Assembly (NCBI GenBank): GCA_000277445.1
Contig: AJWJ01000278.1
Span: forward strand, 1-30,425
Reading direction: 5' to 3'
DNA length: 30,425 nt
From: Polysphondylium violaceum
Lineage: Eukaryota; Evosea; Eumycetozoa; Dictyosteliales; Dictyosteliaceae
Below, in pieces: positions 23,262 to 30,425 of this stretch. Made by a program: the position numbers and the translations under genes. A model generated the notes under the pieces. That model was not told where the DNA came from. It saw only the letters and a list, made by a program, of their open reading frames with translations, and did no database searches. Each line of letters begins with the position of its first letter. Within the stretch, counting starts at the first letter, position 1.

Positions 23262-23829
23262 TTAATTGATTCTAATTGATTCATTTACAATTGTTAAAAT
23301 ATTTGATGATTTATCTAAAGCTGCTGAAACTCTTTCTTTATCATTTAATTGTTTATTAACTATAGATTTGAAAAAACCTATTAATATACTATTGAGATGT
23401 GAAAAACTATAATAATAATAACAATATAATCTTACCTGTTGATTCAGAAGAATGAGAACCAGGAGTTACAATAACATCAACTTTAAATCTTTTAGGAAGG
23501 GAACGTGAAAGTTTTTCTTTAATAGAAAGACCAATAAGATTGGCCATAGAACAATGAGGTACTGTTGGTGTGAAATAAAGTTTAATTGTACCCTTTTCAT
23601 TGTCTATTGTTATATTTTCAATTCGTACTACATTTAATTGTTCCAAAGTTAGAGGATGTTCTGGATCTGTTATATTTCTAACGAGATCAAATATTTCCAA
23701 TTCATCAAATGGATCAATCTCATCTTCATCCACTGTATATCTTGATTCATTGTTGAGTGAATTTAATTGATTTTGTTTTTCTTTCTCGCCATCTACTATA
23801 TATACAACTGGATTTGGATTGTCTGACAT
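23262..23829 (-). CDS. ciao2b: MIP18 family protein CIAO2B (FAM96B), Fe-S cluster targeting
   Basis: Exons 23829-23436 and 23359-23262 join in frame to 163 residues, the same length as human CIAO2B. The protein is part of the cytosolic iron-sulfur targeting complex with CIAO1 and MMS19, which delivers 4Fe-4S clusters to DNA polymerases, helicases and other apoproteins. The DUF59 core is clear: YTVDEDEIDPFDELEIFDLV, then RNITDPEHPLTLEQLNVV, then TPTVPHCSMANLIGL with the conserved reactive Cys at 93. The C-terminal HSSESTG|VNKQLNDKERVSAAL spans the splice junction, which confirms the 76-nt intron. The PHCSM motif and total length favour CIAO2B over CIAO2A, though the split between the two paralogues is not tested here. 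Confidence 0.95.
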
Positions 23830-24214
23830 CTTTTTCTTTTCTATATCAAATGTTCGTTTCTCGATTAATCTGAATGAAAATTAATAAAAATTTTAAAAAA
23901 AATCAAATAAAATTTAAAAAAAAAAAAAAAAAAAAGAACCCAACTCGTCATTTAATATTTAAATAATGATTCAATAAGAGATATTTTTTTTATTTTTCTA
24001 TTAAATTTATATAAAAAGTGACCAAGATAAACAAATGGGTGAATTTATTTGATGGAGGTGACTCACCTTCAATGCCACGTCCTCATCTTTCGGAAACAAT
24101 TTTTTATTTTTAATTTTTTTTTGCAATTTTTTGAAAAATATAAAAAGAAACAACCCCATATTAAATAAAATATTATTGTTATTAAATTCAATTTTAAAAG
24201 AGTAAAGAGACAAA
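23830..24214. promoter_or_regulatory. Divergent promoter with a bZIP-like palindrome
   Basis: This is the 385-nt gap between the CIAO2B start and the start of the secreted-protein gene. It contains an A18-19 tract near 23918, T-rich stretches, and the 13-nt palindrome AGGTGACTCACCT at 24056-24068, whose core TGACTCA is the classic AP-1/Gcn4-type bZIP site. It sits about 150 nt upstream of the 24215 start codon. No gene is supported in the gap. Confidence 0.5.
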
Positions 24215-25447
24215 ATGAAATATAGAAATTTATTTATTATTTTAATAGTTGGTGTATTGTGTTTATCAATTATTGTCAACAGTCATCCAAACAAAAGTGG
24301 TGGTAAAGATAAAAATGTAAAATATTATAAAAGTAGAGCAAGTTCATCCTCTCATAGTGGTGGTTCATCTCATAGTAGTAGCTCTCATAGTCATAGTAGT
24401 AGTACGAGTCATATGGATGGAGAAAAGGGTACAACAACAACTGTTGGTTCAAAAACATCTACTGTTTGTGAAAATGGAATTTGTAAAACTTCAACAATCA
24501 ATTTAAATAAAAATGGTAAAGGTCAAGATGTTGTGGAAAAGATTGCAATTCAAGAATCTTCTCAACCAAGCATGAAAAATAACAAAAAAGAATATCAACA
24601 AGAGGAAAAGAATTCATATTATTCTGCTTCAAAATCTGTTGACGGTGTGGATTATCATTATACAAATAACAATGGTGTTGAATCTTTATCTATTAAAGGT
24701 GTTGATCCAAAATCTTTAACCAAACAACAAAAAGATGATATCAAAAAAGAATTTAGAGCAACTCTAGGTATTCAACAAGATGAAAACATCATTAGTTTCC
24801 AAGAATACAATTCTGATGATGAAGAAGTTGATAACCATAGTGATGAACAACAACCAGGAGATCATTATCATCAAGATGAAAATTATAATAACAAATATCA
24901 ACAAAAAGAAAAAGAAAAGAAAAAATACTCTGATAGTGAAACTGATGAAAGTGATTCAGATTTTTATTATTTTAATAATCAATTTTCAAGCTGGTGGTAC
25001 GATAACATTTTAACACCAATCAAAGATGGATTCCAATATCTTTCTCGTCCAAGTTATGAAAATCATCATGCTATGAGAAGATCTATTGGAAATAGCAAAA
25101 AGCATTTTAAAAACTTTAATCCAGTAAAGAATTTATTACAAGGTGTTGTTGGCAATAGCAATAATGGTGGTGGTAGTCAAATCGATCAAGTAGATCAAAT
25201 CATTGAAGAACTCTATCAAATTGATAAACAAAAACAAGATTTAAAAAATAGATTATCCGATATTACTGACTATTACAAATCAATCAAATCCTCTCCATTG
25301 GAAAATAATCCAACCATCAATCAATTGGTTGAGGTTGAAAGTGAAAGATTATTTTTAATTGAAAAAAGATTGGATAAATATAGATCAAAGTTATTAAATG
25401 AAAAAGAAGTTTTAGAAACTTTATATGAAAAAAAGAATAAAAAATAA
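24215..25447 (+). CDS. Secreted His/Ser-rich protein with C-terminal coiled coil, unknown function
   Basis: A single exon of 410 residues. A hydrophobic signal peptide (IILIVGVLCLSIIV, cleavage probably near residue 23-25) is followed by a Ser/His-rich stretch (about 45-70, repeats of SSHS). One VCENGIC pair (about 89-95) holds the only cysteines of the mature chain. Then come a mixed region with SIKGVDPKSLTKQQKDDIKK, an acidic Asp/Glu/His/Gln tract (about 200-255), an aromatic patch (FNNQFSSWWYDN), and a charged helical C terminus (about 325-410) with a heptad-like pattern that suggests a coiled coil. There is no C-terminal anchor, so it is probably secreted or vesicular. I recognise no domain. 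The Ser/His stretch could bind metal, but that is conjecture. The start is the first ATG before the signal peptide and follows an A-rich leader (GACAAAATG). Confidence 0.75.
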   Translation: MKYRNLFIILIVGVLCLSIIVNSHPNKSGGKDKNVKYYKSRASSSSHSGGSSHSSSSHSHSSSTSHMDGEKGTTTTVGSKTSTVCENGICKTSTINLNKNGKGQDVVEKIAIQESSQPSMKNNKKEYQQEEKNSYYSASKSVDGVDYHYTNNNGVESLSIKGVDPKSLTKQQKDDIKKEFRATLGIQQDENIISFQEYNSDDEEVDNHSDEQQPGDHYHQDENYNNKYQQKEKEKKKYSDSETDESDSDFYYFNNQFSSWWYDNILTPIKDGFQYLSRPSYENHHAMRRSIGNSKKHFKNFNPVKNLLQGVVGNSNNGGGSQIDQVDQIIEELYQIDKQKQDLKNRLSDITDYYKSIKSSPLENNPTINQLVEVESERLFLIEKRLDKYRSKLLNEKEVLETLYEKKNKK

Positions 25448-25511
25448 AAAGAAAAAGTTATCTTTTTTTTATTTGTGTATATGAAAATGTATATTTAAAA
25501 AGTCTATTTAT

Positions 25512-26560
25512 TTAAATTACTAATAATAAAAGGGTTAAAATGAATGAAAAACTGTTCCATGATAAAATAATTCCAAATGATGGTTTATCGTTATTTCCTG
25601 TTGTAGTTGTTGATGTTGATGATGTCGATGTTGTGGTAGTACTCGAACCACTAGTTGTGGTAGTAGTAGTAGTATTAGAAGGATTTGATGAAGAATCTTC
25701 ACTTTTACTTTCTGATGACAAACTACTTTCACTTTCACTAACACTATTACTCTGACTATTAATTGATGAATCAGTATTTCTTTCAAATACAAAATAATCA
25801 AAATAAATGTTTGCATTTTTAGTTGGTTTGGCTCTTAAAGAAAAATTTGAATAAGCAGATTCTGGTGTTGAAATTGATTCAAGTAAAACAAGATTAAATT
25901 CTGTAGGCTCATCATTTTCATAACCAAACCACATATTTCTAGCTCTAAACTCTAATTGTTTATTACTACTAGAGAACAAAATGGAACTAGTTTTAATACC
26001 AAATACAGATGAATTTGTAAACTCAATTTCAAAATCTGTAGATTTTTGTAAAGTTGGGTTAAAGAAACAATAGAGACCATTATTACTATTTCTTAGAGGA
26101 TATTTATCAATGGTTAAATTAAAAGCACCCGTTCCTGGTGAATTGATAAAAGTAACTTTTGGACTTGTTGAGCTAATAAAAGGACTAGTGAGTTGAGTTT
26201 CAACTGCATATTCAGTGTATGTTACATTTACAAAAAAAAATCCATTTCCACTATCGATCGAGCGACTCATTTGTTTTACTCTATTCCCATTGGAATCTAT
26301 AGTAGAGCTTGAAATTTGAAATAAAGAAAAATCAATAGGCATTGAGGCTCTGGAAATTCCATAATAATCAACTTCTTTAATTAAAATTGAATATGTTAAA
26401 TTTAAATTAAAGTCATTTGATAATTGAAATAATCCTTTTATTTCTATTTAGTAATTTTTAAAATTATTAATAATATAAAATAGATATGATTCAAAAAAAT
26501 TTAAGTACCAATAATATTAAAAGATAAAACGAATAATAAGAAAAGATATTTATAAAACAT
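25512..26560 (-). CDS. Putative GPI-anchored surface protein, unknown function
   Basis: Exons 26560-26509 and 26443-25512 join in frame to 327 residues. Exon 1 encodes almost exactly the signal peptide (MFYKYLFLLFVLSFNII). The ectodomain (about 20-230) is beta-rich with several N-glycosylation sites. It ends with a strand YFDYFVFERN that recalls the closing strand of galactose-binding/CBM-like jelly rolls; this resemblance is weak. A Ser/Thr stalk (about 235-295, long Thr runs) follows. The last about 20 residues are hydrophobic (SFSFILTLLLLVI) after a small-residue zone with GNN, the usual pattern for a GPI attachment signal. The protein is probably displayed at the cell surface. The stop codon lies 64 nt from that of the secreted-protein gene, in convergent orientation. 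Confidence 0.75.
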
Positions 26561-26819
26561 TTTTATATTATTACTAAAATAATTTTGTGGATGGTTTAAA
26601 AAATCAAAAAAAAAAAAACCAATTGTAATTTGTGATTTTTTTTGAATTTTTATAAAATTTTGATTACTTTATTATAAATGATGATGTTTTTGATCAACTG
26701 TGTTGTCGGGCATTCTAATAAAATGTTTCTTTGCAAATACTAGCGATAGTGATAAAGAATAATAGAAATAAAAAAGAATTCAATAAATAAAAAAACAACC
26801 TTTATATTTTTTTTTTTTC

Positions 26820-26846
26820 CAAGTGAATATTACCTATGTGATTCAC

Positions 26847-26849
<3 letters not shown>
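26820..26849. other. Perfect 9-bp hairpin between T tracts, 3' of histone H3
   Basis: CAAGTGAAT and ATTCACTTG form a perfect 9-bp stem around a 12-nt loop, bracketed by a T10-12 run on one side and T33 on the other. It lies 126-155 nt past the H3 stop. It does not match the metazoan histone 3' stem-loop (six-bp stem, four-nt loop). It may be a terminator or 3'-end structure for H3, a dyad binding site for the next promoter, or incidental. Confidence 0.5.

Positions 26850-26851
<2 letters not shown>

Positions 26852-26884
<33 letters not shown>
26852..26884. repeat. T33 homopolymer
   Basis: 33 consecutive T lie downstream of the H3 gene and next to the hairpin. Long homopolymers are typical of dictyostelid intergenic DNA and affect nucleosome positioning. 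The exact length is unreliable, because homopolymers are error-prone in sequencing. Confidence 0.85.
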
Positions 26885-26887
<3 letters not shown>

Positions 26888-26974
26888 GGATGAGGGGGTT
26901 ATATGTACAAATGGAAAAAAAAAAATAAACAAATAAGTGAGTTGTCTTTTTTTTGAATTTGTTGGTTGGTTGTT

Positions 26975-27394
26975 TTAAGTACGTTCACCACGGATACGAC
27001 GAGCAAGTTGAATATCTTTTGGCATAATAGTAACACGTTTAGCGTGAATAGCACAAAGATTGGTATCTTCAAATAAACCAACCAAGTAAGCTTCAGAGGC
27101 TTCTTGAAGAGCAGCAATAGCAGCAGATTGGAAACGAAGATCAGTCTTGAATTCTTGAGCAATTTCTCTGACTAATCTTTGGAATGGGAGTTTTCTAATC
27201 AAAAGATCGGTACTCTTTTGGTACTTTCTAATTTCTCTTAAAGCGACAGTACCTGGTCTGAAACGATGAACTTTCTTGACACCACCAGAGGATGAAGAGA
27301 CTGGGGTTTGTTTGTGGGCTTGTTTAGAACCAATGTGCTTTCTTGGTACTTTAGCACCAGTTGATTTACGAGCTGTTTGTTTAGTACGGGCCAT
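26975..27394 (-). CDS. Histone H3 (variant tail, H3.3-like core)
   Basis: A single uninterrupted exon of 139 residues; canonical H3 has 136. The core is near-identical to eukaryotic H3 ([73 protein letters not shown]). The replication-independent signature position reads SAAIA, closer to H3.3 (SAAIG) than H3.1 (SAVM). The tail keeps K4, K9, S10, K14, K18, K23 and K27. It has a three-residue insertion and [11 protein letters not shown] before the fold, so the K36 equivalent falls at about K39. Around K27 it reads AHKQT instead of ARKS, losing R26 and S28. There is no split between core and tail that would suggest a CENP-A; loop 1 has normal length. The neighbour 807 nt upstream is a SET methyltransferase of the H3K36 class. 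Confidence 0.97.
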   Translation of the reverse strand: MARTKQTARKSTGAKVPRKHIGSKQAHKQTPVSSSSGGVKKVHRFRPGTVALREIRKYQKSTDLLIRKLPFQRLVREIAQEFKTDLRFQSAAIAALQEASEAYLVGLFEDTNLCAIHAKRVTIMPKDIQLARRIRGERT

Positions 27395-28201
27395 TTATCT
27401 AGTTATATGTATGTATAAATATTAATATTTGTTTGTTGTTGTTGTGAGGGTAGAGATGCGAAAATAAAAATGAAAAAAAAAAAAAATTGTTTTTATAAAT
27501 ATAACACAAATCGTGATACCAAGAAATGAAAAAGTAAAAAAAAAACAATATTTAAATAAATAAAAATAAAATAAAATAAAATTCTATTTCTAATTCTATA
27601 TATGTTGATTCTTTGTATTCAATGAATAAAAAAAGTTGTTTCTAATATTTTTTTCAGATATTTGCAAGAATATAATTTTCTTTTTTTTTCTTTATCTTGT
27701 GAGAATTATTACAGTATATTTATATATAAGTAATAAGTAGTAATAACTATCTTGAGATATCAGAGATATAAAAGAAATCTTGACTCTCTTTATCAAATAT
27801 CACAATAGTAGAAAAAATATAATAATAGTAATGACAAACTAAAGTGTATACTATATTGTAAAACAATATCTTTGAGTGTTGAAAAAAAAAAAAAACACTT
27901 ACACAAATATATATGATAATATGAATATGATGCAGATAGATGAATGAATGAGGGATACAAAAAAATTTGTGTGATAATATTTTTTTGGGGAAAAAAAATC
28001 AAACAAAAAATAAAAAATAAAAAATAAAAATAAATAAAAATTTCAATTTCTAACGGTTTTATTTTTAAATATTTCAAAGGGAGAAGAGAAAGAATGGGGG
28101 AAACAGAACGAAAATTGTAAATCGTGATATTTGCAAATGAATAATAATTTATAAACAATAATTTGTGTGTGTGAATTTGACAATAATAAATAAAATTAAA
28201 T
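27395..28201. promoter_or_regulatory. H3 promoter and 3' flank of the SET gene
   Basis: 807 nt, AT-rich, with A tracts near 27475 and 27883 and a degenerate AAAAAT repeat at about 28006-28040. It should contain the H3 promoter (nearest the 27394 start) and the 3' untranslated region of the SET gene. I find no supported gene, RNA motif or recognisable histone promoter element. Confidence 0.5.
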
Positions 28202-30242
28202 TTATTTAACTTGTTTTTTCAAATCATTAATTACTTGACTGAGTGACCTTCTTTTAACAACATTTGATTTCTTTTCATCGGTATCACCATTTACATCAGT
28301 TGATCCCAAACAACTTTTATAGAAATTTAAATAATACAATTTTAACATTCTGACATTTCTACTGAGGAATAATTTTTTCGAAACAATTATATGATTTTCA
28401 CTTTCGGCAGAGAGCTCAGATTGGTAATGATAGTCATCCACCTTTTCATTGAGTAGGAATTTGGCGTGATTTTGATGATTGAAAACCAACATTTGTTCAG
28501 AGAGAGGTACCAATTGGTTTTTGTTTGATTTTGATTTGTTTAAATATGTTGAACCATTGCCATTCGATGATGTTGATGTTGATGTTGATGATGACAAACC
28601 ATTTGACGCTGAACCATTTAAATTTGAACCATTATTATTACTATTGTTATTATTTAAAGTAGATGAAGAGATGATTGCTTTTTTTGAGCTTTTTTCACCT
28701 AGATATCCACGACAATTGGATGAACCGCAATAGCAAATTTGTTTGGAAGCACCAAAACGTTCATAGTTGTAATCAAAAGTCAACTCTGTGCCATTGGGTA
28801 TATCTTTGATGGCAAAGATTCCAATTTTAACTTCACCTCCCACATTCCATTTCTGTGTTTCACAATTTGGATCACAACTGTGATTGATAAATCTTGCGTG
28901 ATTTCCTTTTTTAGAGGCATCCAAACACTCTTTGGCATCCAATGTGAGAAAGTAGAAAAACTTTTCGTTCTCTGCCTTTTGCATACGATTGATACAGGTA
29001 GCCTTTGTGATTACCTCTCCACAGTATTCAATGATAAAGTCTTTTTTCTTTATATCTTGTGTGGCACGTAATCCCCATCCTTTGGGTCCCGCATGAAATG
29101 GTTCAATAGGGCTATACAATTTTCTTTGAAATCTTTGATTTCTACATCCAACTACGTCACAATGTTTGACATCACATTCAATATATGATTTTCTATTAAT
29201 ACATTCCTCTCCACAATCTCCATCTATATTCAAACAATTACAAATATCAATATCATCATCATCATCTAATATTCTTTCTCTTCTTTCTAAATACAAATCT
29301 AAGTAGTGGTGGTATTAGTATGTATGGCCTACTACTCTATTAAATAATTCAATATTGGTACATACTTGTTGATAAGAATTTAAAGTTCTTTTCTCTAGAG
29401 TATTGAATCAAAACAGCTATCTTTGAGATGGGTGTTTTACCTTGACTAATTAGGTCTGTTATATATTCAGTTGTAACTTTTTTTGGTAATGTTGATGTTG
29501 TTGTTGATGTTGTCGTACTGGATTTAACAATGGATCTTTTATTCTTGTTTGGTGATTTCTTTTCATCTTCACTTTCACTACTTGTATATTCATCACTACT
29601 AGAGCTTTGACTACCACTATATGAACTATCACTATCACTATCACTATAGGAAGAACTATCACTATCTGAATAACTATCAGAGTCGTCTGAATTGGATTCA
29701 TCATTCTTTTTTTTACTACTATTATTATTAGGACTATGACTACTGCTATGACTATTATTACTAGTCTTGTTTAATTTATTTGGTTGTTCTAATAATTTCT
29801 TATTTGATGGATTCCTTTCATTTTTATTATCACCATTGGGAGGTGTAGTAGTTCCATTATTATTTTTTAAAGGTATTGCGAATGATTTGCTATTATATAA
29901 CGATGATAATGATGCTGATGGAGGTGATTTAGGTTTATCATTATCATTATTATTATTATTATTAATTAAATCTTTTTTAATGGGTGGTCTAGGGATATCA
30001 TTTACTTTGAATTTATCAGTTGTTGGAGGTGATGTTGGAGGTGTATCTAATTTTACTTTTTTTAAATCCCTATGGTCATTAATCAAACTATTTGAATTAT
30101 CATTTCTCTTTAAATTATCACTATCATTATTATTGGTTTTTAAATTTTCATTGTCAAATGTTTTTTGTTGTTGCTGCTGTTGTTGTTGTTGTTCTTGTTG
30201 TTTTTGTTGTTTTATAGCTTCAATACGATTTAGTTTATTCAT
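28202..30242 (-). CDS. AWS-SET-postSET histone methyltransferase, probable H3K36 class
   Basis: Exons 30242-29366 and 29298-28202 join in frame (67-nt intron) to 657 residues. The N-terminal about 265 residues are low complexity: a polyglutamine run (about 12-27), Asn/Ser tracts, and a Ser/Asp block (about 190-235) full of potential casein-kinase sites. Then come AWS (about 312-351: CNCLN...GDCGEECINR...CRNQRFQR), SET (about 352-475), and postSET (CYCGSSNCRGYLG, about 481-495). Key SET residues are present: GWGLRA for S-adenosylmethionine binding, RFINHSCDPNCETQKW, and the catalytic-site FDYNYERFG. AWS plus this SET form defines the SET2/NSD/ASH1 group, whose members methylate histone H3 at K36; CETQKW and RGYLG lean towards SET2. 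No WW, PWWP, PHD or SRI domain is evident, so the exact subfamily stays open. The tail (about 500-657) is Asn/Ser-rich, then charged. Likely nuclear. Confidence 0.9.
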
Positions 30243-30391
30243 TTATTTATATTGATTCATGTATACAGCTGTAGTTGTTATATATAGATACTAGAGCTTT
30301 ATAACAACAACAACATATACTACTATTACTATTTATATAAATTAAATTGAAATATTTCAACTTGCAGAAAAAAAAAACGAAAAAAGAAATT

Positions 30392-30425
<34 letters not shown>
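30243..30425. promoter_or_regulatory. Upstream flank of the SET gene, ending in a T32 tract
   Basis: 183 nt upstream of the SET start codon, AT-rich with ACA and ACT triplet runs. It ends in an uninterrupted T tract (30394-30425) that runs to the window edge. Read on the minus strand this is an A tract before the gene, as in many dictyostelid promoters. The real tract length is unknown because the window stops inside it. Confidence 0.5.

Larger units (their letters stand above)
26561..26974. other. Intergenic region between H3 and the GPI-type gene
   Basis: It holds the H3 3' flank and the GPI-type gene promoter, both read on the minus strand. Visible features are a T33 tract at 26852-26884, a second T run just before 26818, and a perfect hairpin at 26820-26849 between them. 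No gene is supported. Confidence 0.6.

Noticed and set aside
26820-26849. Canonical histone mRNA 3' stem-loop
   Set aside because: Stem length (9), loop length (12) and sequence do not match the metazoan consensus.
27793-28158. Minus-strand open frame between H3 and the SET gene
   Set aside because: Hydrophobic and aromatic low-complexity product from AT-rich DNA, with no domain and no splice link to either neighbour.
29767-30255. Plus-strand open frame opposite the SET gene N terminus
   Set aside because: It mirrors the polyglutamine and Asn/Ser low-complexity codons on the minus strand (a long Cys run opposite the Gln run) and has no independent coding signal.

Overview
The window is nuclear DNA from a social amoeba (a dictyostelid). 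Four things point there: very AT-rich intergenic DNA with long A and T homopolymers, short AT-rich introns (about 60-90 nt) with GTAAGT-like donors, Asn/Gln/Ser-rich low-complexity protein segments, and secreted proteins with CxxVxCPxGYxC cysteine repeats. Codon use is patchy and in places richer in CTC, GTC and ACC than I would expect for D. discoideum, so another dictyostelid is likely. The species cannot be fixed from the sequence alone.

Layout. 1-766: a tRNA-Lys(UUU) on the minus strand, with a small degenerate tandem repeat beside it. 767-2084 (-): a three-exon mitochondrial 3-hydroxyisobutyryl-CoA hydrolase, divergent from 2276-6383 (+): a seven-exon TRAPPC9/Trs120 homologue. 6447-17124 (-): a three-exon giant secreted protein of 3517 residues. 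It has a signal peptide, a bacterial-looking beta-sandwich, ten follistatin-like cysteine repeats, sixteen SdrD_B/Cna-B-like repeats, and a large bacterial-looking propeller-like module near the C terminus. 17125-18580: a long divergent intergenic region rich in G/T (CACACCC-like) elements, with a 13-bp inverted repeat. 18581-22821 (+): a duplicated FtsX-like membrane protein without an ATPase. 23262-23829 (-): the Fe-S targeting factor CIAO2B/MIP18. 24215-25447 (+): a small secreted protein. 25512-26560 (-): a GPI-anchored-looking surface protein. 26975-27394 (-): a histone H3 with an altered tail. 28202-30242 (-): an AWS-SET-postSET methyltransferase of the H3K36 class.

How the genes relate. 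No operon or mobile element is seen. The genes alternate in divergent and convergent pairs, with very short convergent gaps of 63 and 64 nt. Two themes stand out. One is a group of secreted or surface proteins: the giant repeat protein, the FtsX-like protein, the His/Ser-rich secreted protein and the GPI-type protein. The other is a chromatin pair, H3 and a SET methyltransferase, in tandem on one strand. The most unusual object is the giant protein, which joins bacterial-type modules to dictyostelid cysteine repeats. Exon structures were assembled by eye; all junctions used are GT-AG and keep frame.
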